Source: JAAZPT01 sp034180455 (lineage in GTDB: Bacteria > Bacillota > Clostridia > Christensenellales > Aristaeellaceae). From it: DNA of 64,000 bases. Numbering within the stretch: position 1 is the stretch's first letter; each line of letters begins with the position of its first letter. Positions 8,727 to 15,387 of the stretch are shown piece after piece. Under the pieces are notes generated by a model. It worked only from the letters and a program-made list of their open reading frames with translations, made no database searches and was not told where the DNA came from. The DNA is taken from assembly GCA_034180455.1 (NCBI GenBank), contig JAXFOG010000014.1:50479-114478 (forward strand), in the 5' to 3' direction. Made by a program: the position numbers and the translations under genes.

Positions 8727-9284
8727 TCATTTTAAATATCTAGGATTTGGCAAATCTATCATGTATCCTCCAGATACTCGTATAACTTGTCCTTGAGCTA
8801 TTTCTCGCCCCCATCCATAATTGTTGTCAGTGTAGTTTCCACTTACTCCAGATAAGTCATTTAAATCGGCGACGCTTGCTCTGTCAAACTCGTTTACGAT
8901 TTCTCGCATCCTCATTAATACTTCTTCAGCTTCGCCTCTTGTTTTATATACTATAGTGTCATAATCATAAGCACTAGATGCAATAATTCTCTGTGGTTGT
9001 TGATAATAACTTCTATAACTTACTCGTTCCGCTGGAAGATCTCGTCTGTTTCCAGTTTTTTGTCCAAATATCATATCACAAGCATTTGTTATTATGTCGC
9101 TTATCCCTTTTTTTATTGATGGAATTATCACATCGTTTACTAAATATTCTCGTACATCTTTTAAATCGCTTTCTATAAATTTAGAAAATACACCGTTCTT
9201 TTTCTTTACCGTGCCATCAGCAACTTTTTCTATATTTTTGGCATTTTCTTTTGCTATATGTGAATTGCCTTTTAATTCATCCAT
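8727..9284 (-). CDS. Conserved phage-type protein with C-terminal GW...LPNPR domain
   Basis: A 185-residue soluble protein with a lysine-rich N-terminus. An amphipathic middle (KDVREYLVNDVIIPSIKKGI) is followed by an Arg/Tyr-rich stretch (VSYRSYYQQPQR). The C-terminal domain has AEEVLMRMREI, then ADLNDLSGVSGNYTDNNYGW, and ends in IDLPNPRYLK. From memory, proteins with the same 'VSYRS(Y/F)Y' and 'YTDN.YGW' pattern occur in other Firmicutes phages. The small downstream gene is a copy of its C-terminal domain. GAGG lies six bases before ATG 9284, directly behind a hairpin with a U-tract. Function unknown. Confidence 0.6.
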   Translation of the reverse strand: MDELKGNSHIAKENAKNIEKVADGTVKKKNGVFSKFIESDLKDVREYLVNDVIIPSIKKGISDIITNACDMIFGQKTGNRRDLPAERVSYRSYYQQPQRIIASSAYDYDTIVYKTRGEAEEVLMRMREIVNEFDRASVADLNDLSGVSGNYTDNNYGWGREIAQGQVIRVSGGYMIDLPNPRYLK

Positions 9285-9301
9285 GTTTACCTCATTTCAA
9301 G

Positions 9302-9335
9302 AAAAAAAAGAAAAGAGCGTAAATTATTTACGCTC
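9302..9335 (-). terminator. Rho-independent terminator/attenuator before 9284 gene
   Basis: A perfect 9-bp stem (GAGCGTAAA at 9315-9323 against TTTACGCTC at 9327-9335) with a 3-base loop. On the minus strand it is followed by a T-rich tract (9302-9314). It closes the small gene ending at 9344, and it lies just upstream of the ribosome-binding site of the next gene, so read-through would be needed to reach that gene. Confidence 0.8.
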
Positions 9336-9343
9336 AATCTCGA

Positions 9344-9586
9344 TTACTTTTCAGGAATCTCTACGTTCAATGCTTCGTTAAGTTCTTCATCGCTAATTGG
9401 TTCGATTTTTTTTGCTTTTAGCATTTTTACTTTTGTTATTAGTTTACTTCCGATTGGTTTTATTAGTAGCTCCCATGCTGCTATTGAGCCAGTCGAAATT
9501 AATCCTATAACACCAAGTGTTTTTGCATTAAGTCCATTAGTTTCCTCGATCATTGCGAGTTCTGTATTCTTTTCTTCAGTGTTCAT
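9344..9586 (-). CDS. Small membrane protein
   Basis: An 80-residue protein (MNTEEKNTELAMIEETNGLN...). It has a hydrophobic helix (TLGVIGLISTGSIAAWELLI), then a basic segment (KVKMLKAKK) and an acidic tail (PISDEELNEALNVEI). ATG 9586 is preceded by AGGAGG eight bases away. A longer frame would read through the regulatory element upstream. It is the first gene after repeat copy A and is followed by a terminator, so it may be a single-gene transcription unit. Family unknown. Confidence 0.6.
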   Translation of the reverse strand: MNTEEKNTELAMIEETNGLNAKTLGVIGLISTGSIAAWELLIKPIGSKLITKVKMLKAKKIEPISDEELNEALNVEIPEK

Positions 9587-9612
9587 AGTGAAACCTCCTA
9601 AAATATTGTTCT

Positions 9613-9637
9613 CATAATATAGTCTGTTTATTTTGTT
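9613..9637 (-). promoter_or_regulatory. 25-bp repeated element, copy A (promoter-like)
   Basis: The first of four near-identical 25-bp elements. On the minus strand it reads AACAAAATAAACAGAC followed by TATATTATG. The TATATTAT part looks like a -10 hexamer, and the 16 conserved bases before it are not a standard -35. It begins two bases after the stop codon of gene 9639-10400, and the AGGAGG of the next gene follows. It differs from copy B at one position. Confidence 0.65.
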
Positions 9638-9638
9638 G

Positions 9639-10400
9639 TTAAAACTTATAATAATTTGCAACTGGCATAGTTTCAAAGCTCATCACTAATACTGGTCGCC
9701 CATCTTCGAGCAGTTGACTAGAATATCTTATTTCTATCAAATCTTTACTAGTACTCCAACCGAGTTCATCACCACCATTTACTTGAGGAAGCCCTAGTTC
9801 ATAATAAAAATCGTTTAAACTTACACTCGCGTCTATCCCACAAGTCATTTCGCGATTTAATGTGTTTACAGCAGCATCTATTTTGTTCTTTTCGCTATAA
9901 AAATATCTTCCGAACATAGCATCATAACATAGAGTTTGCTTGTCATTTTCAACCATTGGTAAATTTGTCGCAACATCTTTCGACTTTTTTATTTTTTCAC
10001 TATCAAGTTTTTCTTCTATTTTTTGATTTGTTTTCTCACCAATGGTTTCTTTTACTTTTTCTTTATATTCAGAAAAAGTTGTATTTACTATCGCGTTTGC
10101 TGTCGCTAAAGCAGCATTTTTTCTCTCGTTTTTAGCATTAGCAAATATAATAGCAGTCGAAGACACGCCAGCAGTAACCGCAACTGGAATATACATTTTC
10201 CAGACTAGCAAAACTTTCTCTTTTAAAGTAAGGTCTTTACTATTTTTCTCTTCGTTATACTTTATCTTATCTGCCGCCTTAGGTGCAATTTTTGCTGCCA
10301 AAAATATAGATGTAATAGCACCGCTTACTCCAAAATATGTTAAAAACTTTGCTGAAGACAAACTGCGTCCAAGTTTTGATAGCTCATTATTTATATTCAT
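9639..10400 (-). CDS. DUF6353-like membrane protein, paralog 2
   Basis: A 253-residue paralog of the 7519-8415 and 11119-11871 proteins. The N-terminal region has two hydrophobic segments (TYFGVSGAITSIFLAA near residue 22, and VWKMYIPVAVTAGVSSTAIIFA near 68) with a basic linker. The C-terminal part has SLNDFYYELGL, then GGDELGWSTSKDLIEI, equivalent to the 'LG...GW...I' block of its relatives, and ends at YYKF. AGGAGG precedes the ATG at an extended distance of about ten bases. A role in the membrane is inferred from topology only. The low identity between the three copies implies old duplication. Confidence 0.6.
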   Translation of the reverse strand: MNINNELSKLGRSLSSAKFLTYFGVSGAITSIFLAAKIAPKAADKIKYNEEKNSKDLTLKEKVLLVWKMYIPVAVTAGVSSTAIIFANAKNERKNAALATANAIVNTTFSEYKEKVKETIGEKTNQKIEEKLDSEKIKKSKDVATNLPMVENDKQTLCYDAMFGRYFYSEKNKIDAAVNTLNREMTCGIDASVSLNDFYYELGLPQVNGGDELGWSTSKDLIEIRYSSQLLEDGRPVLVMSFETMPVANYYKF

Positions 10401-10466
10401 TTTTAATTGACCCTCCTATCAGGTGAATATACGACATATAAATTATCTCTATATCCTTTCCAAATC

Positions 10467-10889
10467 TTATAGCTGTTGTAGTGTTCCTTCTTTTTCCAAA
10501 ATGTAATCACGCCCTTCAGCCACATCCCAAACATCGTTATACCTCCATTTAAAATTTTTTATCATTTCACTCATAAATCCATAACATATTCCGGCCGTTC
10601 TATGAGTAGTAAAATGATCATCTTCAGTTTCGCTAAGCATTTCATCTAGCTGCAAATATTTATAAAAAATAAGATCCTCTATTTCAGTTTCTTTGCAATC
10701 ATTGCCAAGCGCTTTTATTTCATTTATCAATTGCTCACATAAAGCTATTATCATGAAGCTGTTCATTAGTATTTCTCTTTTCCTAACTTTAAAATGAAAA
10801 AAATCAAATGAGCTTTTTCTGTTTATGTTTCTTATTCCTTTTCGTTCTTCGCATATTTTATTACGAAGATATTCAATAACTTTTTTCAT
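10467..10889 (-). CDS. Hypothetical protein
   Basis: A 140-residue soluble, mainly helical protein (MKKVIEYLRNKICEERKG...EKEGTLQQL). No motif or family is recognised. The middle (MNSFMIIALCEQLINEI) is amphipathic and the C-terminal half is charged with several aromatic residues (KWRYNDVWDVAEGRDYI). GGAG lies seven bases before ATG 10889, and a terminator hairpin lies immediately before that site. The gene sits between two DUF6353-like genes in the same direction. Confidence 0.5.
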   Translation of the reverse strand: MKKVIEYLRNKICEERKGIRNINRKSSFDFFHFKVRKREILMNSFMIIALCEQLINEIKALGNDCKETEIEDLIFYKYLQLDEMLSETEDDHFTTHRTAGICYGFMSEMIKNFKWRYNDVWDVAEGRDYILEKEGTLQQL

Positions 10890-10902
10890 CGCATTTCTCC
10901 AG

Positions 10903-10934
10903 AAAAAATAAAAGCAGCATTAATTGCCGCTTTT
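10903..10934 (-). terminator. Terminator-like hairpin overlapping the stop of a small gene
   Basis: The stem AAAAGCAGC (10910-10918) pairs with GCCGCTTTT (10926-10934) with one G-U pair and a 7-base loop. On the minus strand it is followed by ATTTTTTC. The stop codon of the upstream small gene (10920-11060) lies in the loop, and the ribosome-binding site of the 10889 gene follows the U-tract. Confidence 0.7.
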
Positions 10935-11060
10935 AATTTTCTTAATAACTTCTTCGGATATTTTATCTACCATGTCCATCCTTTTTTCTTTTTCTGCTCG
11001 GTCATTTACTATCATGCTCACCATTCCAAGTCCGATTAATAAAAGTGTAGTTAATGTCAT
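10920..11060 (-). CDS. Small membrane protein (46 residues)
   Basis: A short gene (MTLTTLLLIGLGMVSMIVND...EEVIKKIKSGN) with a hydrophobic N-terminal helix and a charged amphipathic tail. AGGAGG lies ten bases before the ATG, and the gene follows repeat copy B by about 30 bases. The stop codon lies in the loop of a terminator-like hairpin. The strong ribosome-binding site and the same arrangement as its neighbours make it a credible gene despite its length. Function unknown. Confidence 0.6.
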   Translation of the reverse strand: MTLTTLLLIGLGMVSMIVNDRAEKEKRMDMVDKISEEVIKKIKSGN

Positions 11061-11088
11061 TTTTAATAAACCTCCTAAATATTATTTT

Positions 11089-11113
11089 CATAATATAGTC
11101 TGTTTATTTCGTT
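11089..11113 (-). promoter_or_regulatory. 25-bp repeated element, copy B (promoter-like)
   Basis: On the minus strand it reads AACGAAATAAACAGAC then TATATTATG, differing from copies A and C by one base each. It starts five bases after the stop codon of the 11119-11871 gene and lies ahead of the AGGAGG of the 11060 gene. The conserved 16 bases plus a TATATTAT -10-like block point to a phage-specific promoter. Confidence 0.65.
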
Positions 11114-11118
11114 GTAGT

Positions 11119-11871
11119 TCATATCAGGTTGAACATTTCGTCCATTTCCTCTTCATCTAATGGATGAGCTTCAAATGGCGTTTCTATCCCATAAATAACT
11201 CCTCCATCATCTTGAACTATCTCCTTTGGACTGGCAAAATCTATCCATTTGTACCCATAATATGCTTCCCCAATAAATGTGTCCCAACCAACTTTATCCC
11301 CATTTTCAACAGGCTCTTTTATTCCAAAAAAAGCTCTGAATTCGTTTATTGTAAGATCACCTTTTAGTATAAATGTCCTATTTATTAGATATTCCGTAGT
11401 TAACAATTCCTTTAAACTCATCTCAATCGGCTTTCCGCAGTAATCTATTACAAATGTTCTCTTTTCATTTATATCGTAGTCTTGGCTTCTCTCTTCGATA
11501 TATTTTTCTTTTCCATCTTCGGATATGAAATATCTATCAGCTTCTCGTATATCTTTTATCATTCTTTCAAAATTTTTCTTAGCTGCGACAAGATTGGCAG
11601 TCATTATTGCTTTCTGGCTAAAATTTATTCTGTCGGCAGTTAATATTGCGCCTATTGTTAACACACCTGAAAATATAGTTCGTTTGTAATCTTCGGCTAA
11701 CAATAGAAAATCCTTAACAGTCTTAACTTCTTTATATTTAGATTTCTTTATTCTTTCTTCTGTATCTTTTGCTGAAAAATATCCAGTTACGCCAACTCCT
11801 ACGACACCAACCCAACTAATAATACTTGGACCATATTTTTTTAAAAAGACTTTTATTCCTTCACTATTCAT
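11119..11871 (-). CDS. DUF6353-like membrane protein, paralog 3
   Basis: A 250-residue member of the same paralogous family. Near the N-terminus it has a hydrophobic segment (YGPSIISWVGVVGVGVTGYF) and a second one (TIFSGVLTIGAILTADRI). The C-terminal domain has LTINEFRAFFGI, then GDKVGWDTFIGEAYYGYKWIDF, the same 'F/L-G...G..VGW...IDF' order as paralog 1. The acidic tail is EEEMDEMFNLI. AAGGAG precedes the ATG, and the start overlaps the end of 11868-12212 by four bases (ATGA), so the two are coupled. It is closest to paralog 1 in its GW block. Function unknown. Confidence 0.6.
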   Translation of the reverse strand: MNSEGIKVFLKKYGPSIISWVGVVGVGVTGYFSAKDTEERIKKSKYKEVKTVKDFLLLAEDYKRTIFSGVLTIGAILTADRINFSQKAIMTANLVAAKKNFERMIKDIREADRYFISEDGKEKYIEERSQDYDINEKRTFVIDYCGKPIEMSLKELLTTEYLINRTFILKGDLTINEFRAFFGIKEPVENGDKVGWDTFIGEAYYGYKWIDFASPKEIVQDDGGVIYGIETPFEAHPLDEEEMDEMFNLI

Positions 11872-12212
11872 TTGATACTCCTTATGCTTATCATAAATGT
11901 TCCATCGGTTTGCCCAGCCTCTATCTTGTAATTTTCTGGATCTTTTAACAGACCTTTGATTACATTCTCGCTTTTTCTATTTATGATTCTATCAACTAAT
12001 TTTCTTTTTTCTTGCTGGCATTCAATAATATTTTTCTCTGTTTTTTTGTTTTCGTCTTTTGATGAGCCGTTATCGTTTATTGCCTTCATCAATATGTATC
12101 TATCTTCTTCGCGAGCTATTATTTTTCCAGCCTTGTACCCAAGATACACAATTCCCGCTGCGGCTAAAAATCCAATACCTGCTTTAATAAAGCTTCCTAA
12201 TAATTTGTCCAT
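11868..12212 (-). CDS. Small membrane protein with Lys/Glu-rich linker
   Basis: A 114-residue protein with one hydrophobic helix (SFIKAGIGFLAAAGIVYLGYKAG) and a charged middle (NDNGSSKDENKKTEKNI). The C-terminus has YKIEAGQTDGTFMISIRSIK, a small beta-like segment. AGGAGG precedes ATG 12212. The leader between repeat copy C and this start contains a hairpin with a U-tract, so expression may depend on read-through. It is coupled to the downstream DUF6353-like gene by a four-base overlap. Function unknown. Confidence 0.6.
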   Translation of the reverse strand: MDKLLGSFIKAGIGFLAAAGIVYLGYKAGKIIAREEDRYILMKAINDNGSSKDENKKTEKNIIECQQEKRKLVDRIINRKSENVIKGLLKDPENYKIEAGQTDGTFMISIRSIK

Positions 12213-12223
12213 TTCAACCTCCT

Positions 12224-12250
12224 AAAAAAAGAATAGGCTTTGCGCCTATT
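12224..12250 (-). terminator. Hairpin with U-tract inside a leader (possible attenuator)
   Basis: A 7-bp stem (AATAGGC 12232-12238, GCCTATT 12244-12250, loop TTTGC), followed on the minus strand by CTTTTTTT, which runs straight into AGGAGG of the 12212 gene. It lies between repeat copy C and the gene it would drive. It is therefore placed as an attenuator rather than an end-of-operon terminator. Confidence 0.7.
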
Positions 12251-12260
12251 AAATTATTTT

Positions 12261-12285
12261 CATAATATAGGCTGTTTATTTCGTT
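12261..12285 (-). promoter_or_regulatory. 25-bp repeated element, copy C (promoter-like)
   Basis: On the minus strand it reads AACGAAATAAACAGCC then TATATTATG, one base different from copy B. It lies immediately after the terminator of the 12325-12657 gene, so transcription of the next genes has to restart here. That is the best single argument that the element is a promoter. Confidence 0.7.
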
Positions 12286-12317
12286 TAAAAAAACAAAAGA
12301 GCATAGTTTATGCTCTT
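12286..12317 (-). terminator. Rho-independent terminator after 12325 gene
   Basis: A perfect 9-bp stem (AAGAGCATA 12297-12305, TATGCTCTT 12309-12317) with a 3-base loop, followed on the minus strand by TTTGTTTTTTT (12286-12296). It ends the small gene whose stop is at 12325. Confidence 0.85.
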
Positions 12318-12324
12318 ATTTTCT

Positions 12325-12657
12325 TTATTTTCTAAAGATCTTTGTTATTCCTCCTATCCATCCTGAAGCTCTTGACGTAAATGCTCCCGTTTCTTCAAAT
12401 TTCATCGCCCTACCTAGCCAATACGATGAAGCAATTATTGGTAAAACTATCCCAATCGTTTCCAATCCTATTCGCGTTAGATATTCTTTATTTTTTCTTT
12501 CTCCATCATCTAATGCATTCATATTCTCCACAAGTTTTGATAGCTTTTTTCCCCTTTGTTCTGCTTCAATATCGTTTAGTGTCGATATATCTTTGAGTGT
12601 TCGTTCGTATTCTCTCTCAAGAAGCTCTTTGTTTCTGGATCTAAAATCATTATTCAT
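12325..12657 (-). CDS. Small membrane protein with N-terminal coiled coil
   Basis: A 110-residue protein with a charged N-terminal coiled-coil-like part (about residues 1-60, for example RNKELLEREYERTLKDI). A hydrophobic segment (IGIVLPIIASSYWLG) and a Gly-rich tail (SGWIGGITKIFRK) follow. GGAGG lies six bases before ATG 12657. Repeat copy D is immediately upstream and a strong terminator immediately downstream, so it is probably a single-gene unit. Function unknown. Confidence 0.6.
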   Translation of the reverse strand: MNNDFRSRNKELLEREYERTLKDISTLNDIEAEQRGKKLSKLVENMNALDDGERKNKEYLTRIGLETIGIVLPIIASSYWLGRAMKFEETGAFTSRASGWIGGITKIFRK

Positions 12658-12682
12658 AACAAACCTCCATAAAAATTTTCTT

Positions 12683-12707
12683 CATATAATAGCTTGTTTA
12701 ACTTGTT
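12683..12707 (-). promoter_or_regulatory. 25-bp repeated element, copy D (diverged)
   Basis: On the minus strand it reads AACAAGTTAAACAAGC then TATTATATG, matching copy B at 18 of 25 positions. It has the same position, directly after a stop codon (12708) and before a GGAGG. It is the most diverged copy, but the TAAACA core and the AT-rich -10-like block are kept. Confidence 0.55.
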
Positions 12708-12899
12708 TTATAACTTTACATCAAGCCTAATGCTTTTTTCTTTTCCTAGCTTTTCTGGTTCGCCCTCATTAAGTTCCAAAAATAAATAAGGTTCGTCGGT
12801 ATCTTTCATTACCCTTAATGTTCCTTTTGTTGACTTCCGTTTTTCAACAAAAATTCCTATGAAAAAACCTACCAAAAACAACACACATGCTAAAACCAT
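12708..12899 (-). CDS. Small membrane protein
   Basis: A 63-residue protein. The first 20 residues form a transmembrane helix (MVLACVLFLVGFFIGIFVEK). A basic patch (KRKSTKG) and a small polar domain (LFLELNEGEPEKLG) follow. AAAGGAGG lies about nine bases before the ATG. It is the second gene after the start of the minus-strand series, and repeat copy D starts right after its stop. Family unknown. Confidence 0.55.
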   Translation of the reverse strand: MVLACVLFLVGFFIGIFVEKRKSTKGTLRVMKDTDEPYLFLELNEGEPEKLGKEKSIRLDVKL

Positions 12900-12954
12900 C
12901 TATTTTTCCTCCTTTAAAATATATAACATTTTTGCGTCACCTGCATGCTGACTT

Positions 12955-13365
12955 TTATCTCCTTTTCTTGTCAAGCAACCAGAAAAATCGTCTGTATGCA
13001 GTGTACCAAGCATCTTTTGAACACGGCAGTATGTTCTTTGCATTCATCTTTTCGTATGAAATATCTTCTATTATAGCTTGCAACATTTGTTTGCCAATTT
13101 CTTCATCAAGACACTCCTCAACCATTTGTACTCTATCACTTAAGTATTTTCTTCTTTCTGCAATATGCTCAGTTGGATTTCCAGTTTGTCCTTTGTCTAT
13201 TCTCTCTATCACGCTTGATGATTCTTTGTAATATCCATCAAGGTCTTCAAGTTCACGGTTCCACTCATTGTATTGCATCACAAAATGCTTAAGCTCATAG
13301 TATCTATGTTTGCTTATAAAATACTTATTATTTTCCGATATCTTCGGTCTTATATTTGTACCCAT
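12955..13365 (-). CDS. Phage protein resembling ArpU-type transcription regulators
   Basis: A 136-residue protein. The N-terminal NKYFISKHRYYELKHFVMQY block and the C-terminal NILPCSKDAWYTAYRRFFWLLDKKRR recall a very common Firmicutes phage protein that pairs a helical N-terminus with a C-terminal helix-turn-helix like sigma-70 region 4 (ArpU/RinA type). AGGAGG lies five bases before ATG 13365. As the first gene of the minus-strand series, it is well placed to regulate it. Neither DNA-binding activity nor the target site can be read directly. An alternative is a structural phage protein of unknown role. Confidence 0.6.
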   Translation of the reverse strand: MGTNIRPKISENNKYFISKHRYYELKHFVMQYNEWNRELEDLDGYYKESSSVIERIDKGQTGNPTEHIAERRKYLSDRVQMVEECLDEEIGKQMLQAIIEDISYEKMNAKNILPCSKDAWYTAYRRFFWLLDKKRR

Positions 13366-13380
13366 GTTTCCTCCTAAAAT

Positions 13381-13396
13381 ATGTTTTTTAAAACAT
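13381..13396. promoter_or_regulatory. Short palindrome in leader of the 13365 gene
   Basis: ATGTTTT-TT-AAAACAT is a 7-bp inverted repeat with a 2-base centre, just upstream of the AGGAGG of the ArpU-like gene. It could be a protein-binding site in the leader, but AT-rich DNA produces such repeats by chance. Confidence 0.3.
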
Positions 13397-13453
13397 AAAT
13401 GTAGGAGGTGCCCTTATTTTTGTGTGTTTGTACGTGACAAATCAAGCTCCGCT

Positions 13454-13476
13454 TTTATAGAATACTTCTATAAAAA
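13454..13476. promoter_or_regulatory. Perfect 10-bp inverted repeat (operator candidate)
   Basis: TTTTATAGAA (13454-13463) and TTCTATAAAA (13467-13476) are perfect inverted copies separated by TAC. There is no T-run after it on either strand, so it is not a terminator. It lies about 90 bases upstream of the first gene of the element, where a repressor or activator of the series would be expected to bind. Confidence 0.45.
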
Positions 13477-13803
13477 ATAAACTTCGCTATTTCGTCTACA
13501 TAATAATTAAATATTATTGTACTTATCTAAGAATATACTAATGTTATTGATAAGATTTTATACATTTTCTATTCATGCAATTTATATTTTCTCTCAAATT
13601 TAATTTCACAGAACAAATTATAACCGTTTATAAATTTATTGCATAAATATTCATTTATGTTATCAAATAACTATGCATTAAATTTAACTGATTTCTTATT
13701 AATTTTGAGCTTTTACTCTTTTCAAATATCAAAATCAATCGTCTTATTTGTTTTTAATTCTAAATGAGTCATCGATATATTTTGCAAACATCTTTCGTCG
13801 CAC

Positions 13804-13831
13804 AAAAAAAACGCCATCGTACTCGATAGCG
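13804..13831 (-). terminator. Rho-independent terminator
   Basis: On the minus strand, CGCTATCG-AGTA-CGATGGCG forms an 8-bp stem with one G-U pair, followed directly by eight T residues. It could end the brnQ transcript (stop at 14077) or a transcript from a lost gene in this border region. Confidence 0.75.
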
Positions 13832-13910
13832 TGTCTTGACAATCTAAGCGGTTTCTTCTAATTTTATTATTTATGCTGTAGTTTATTTCTGTTGTATGTT
13901 TCTTTAAATT

Positions 13911-13932
13911 TTGTGGTAAATTTGTGGTAAAT
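13911..13932. repeat. Tandem 11-bp direct repeat
   Basis: TTGTGGTAAAT occurs twice head to tail (13911-13921 and 13922-13932). It lies in the gene-free border between the mobile element and the host genes, where attachment or recombinase-binding repeats would be expected, but nothing else confirms that role. Confidence 0.5.
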
Positions 13933-14076
13933 ATTTAATATCAAGATCTACAATTTTTCAATATAACACTGTTTTTCAACATTCATAATTGATTTAGCTG
14001 TATTTTTAAAATAATTATATATTAAATTTAAATATCTATCAACAATATAAATACGTCAAATAATATATAAAAAATA

Positions 14077-15387
14077 CTATTGTTCTTTTTTAAATATTAA
14101 TGATAATATCCAACCCACAAGCATTCCTAAAATTGTGGTAAATATATACTCAAAGCCATCCATTCTCAATGGAAAAGCTGTCAATACACTTTTCGCAAAT
14201 GTTTTTGTTGGTTCAAAGTTGCTCATAAGGAAAAACGGAATGAGAACTGCTGAGCCTATAAGTCCACCCTTTACCACAATATCGTGTTTTATGAACTTAT
14301 CAATCAAGTTAAGCAGAATAAGAACGATTATTACTGGATAAATAGCATCAAGTATAGGTCCAGCAAGGGCAATTATTCCCTCTACTCCAATCAAAGAAAT
14401 AATAAAGCTTGATGAAACGCAAATAATGTTTAGTTGACCTTTGCTTAATTTACCGTTAAATAAAGTATAGAAGTACTCTGTAAAAGATATCGTAAGACCA
14501 CTTGATGTAGTAAGGCAGGCAAAAAATATAATACATGCTAAAAGTATCTGACCCATGTTGCCTACAAGCAATTTCATTGAGTTGCTAAGTAGCAGTGTAC
14601 GATGAGAAATATACTGAGCAAGCTGTACTCCACCAGATGCTCCAAGCCAAGTAAAGCTTATATATACTATGCTCATAAGACATCCACTTATAATGGCACA
14701 ATAAGGAAGCATTTTATTTATGTTCGACTTGTCATAGCCCTTATCTGCAAAGAATGCTACTGCAGCGCCCCCTATAACAATGGATCCAAGTCCATCCATT
14801 GTTTGATAACCATTTTTTACTCCAAAATATAGTAAATTGTCTTGTATCATACTAGCTTGTGGCTTCCCTATAGGTTTTACAAAACTTATGACCGTTACTA
14901 AAAGAAGGAAAGATATAAGAATAGGAGACAATATACCCCCTATTTTATCTAATCCATCTGCACCCTTTCGGGTAAGAAAATAGGTAAAAGTAAAAAACAA
15001 TGCTGATACTACTATATATATTATTTTTCCATCATAATCAGTAGGTATAAAAGGTAAAATGCTCATCTCGCAAGTAGTTGCTGCAGTACGTGGGATAGCA
15101 AATAACGGTCCTATCATAAGAAGTATAATTATATTTAGAAACTTGGATATCCACGGCCATGATCTTCTGGACATAGCATTTAGGTCTCCACCTCTTAAAG
15201 CCAAAGAAATAAGCCCCATCATAGGTAGTCCTACACCAGTAAGCAAGAATCCTATTGCCGCTATAAGCCAATTTTCTCCAGTTTTTACACCTATAAATGG
15301 AGGAAATATTAGGTTGCCGGCTCCAAGGTATGTTGCAAATAGCATAAGACCTGCTACAAGTACATCTCTACGAACATTTCTATTCAT
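14077..15387 (-). CDS. brnQ: Branched-chain amino-acid transporter BrnQ (LIVCS family)
   Basis: A 436-residue carrier expected to import leucine, isoleucine and valine with Na+ or H+. The N-terminus VLVAGLMLFATYLGAGNLIFPPFIGV is the hallmark of the family, and about twelve hydrophobic segments follow, ending in a short basic tail (LIFKKEQ). The start at 15387 is chosen because GAGG lies six bases upstream and the protein then begins MNRNVRRDVL, as in homologs. Longer frames add a hydrophobic extension unlike the family. It is the first host gene after the mobile element. It stands alone and may use the terminator at 13804. Confidence 0.88.
   Translation of the reverse strand: MNRNVRRDVLVAGLMLFATYLGAGNLIFPPFIGVKTGENWLIAAIGFLLTGVGLPMMGLISLALRGGDLNAMSRRSWPWISKFLNIIILLMIGPLFAIPRTAATTCEMSILPFIPTDYDGKIIYIVVSALFFTFTYFLTRKGADGLDKIGGILSPILISFLLLVTVISFVKPIGKPQASMIQDNLLYFGVKNGYQTMDGLGSIVIGGAAVAFFADKGYDKSNINKMLPYCAIISGCLMSIVYISFTWLGASGGVQLAQYISHRTLLLSNSMKLLVGNMGQILLACIIFFACLTTSSGLTISFTEYFYTLFNGKLSKGQLNIICVSSSFIISLIGVEGIIALAGPILDAIYPVIIVLILLNLIDKFIKHDIVVKGGLIGSAVLIPFFLMSNFEPTKTFAKSVLTAFPLRMDGFEYIFTTILGMLVGWILSLIFKKEQ

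Larger units (their letters stand above)
13366..14076. other. Gene-free border between mobile element and host
   Basis: About 710 very AT-rich bases without a credible gene. The part nearest the element holds two inverted repeats and the leader of the 13365 gene. The middle holds a strong minus-strand terminator (13804-13831), and further right lies a tandem 11-bp repeat (13911-13932). The junction of element and chromosome probably falls here, because gene families change from phage type to host type across it. No integrase, tRNA or duplicated attachment site could be identified. Confidence 0.5.

Noticed and set aside
13800..13950. Possible remnant of an integrase C-terminus on the minus strand
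   Set aside because: Short frames here end quickly, and the resemblance is only to a few residues. It is not enough to call a pseudogene.
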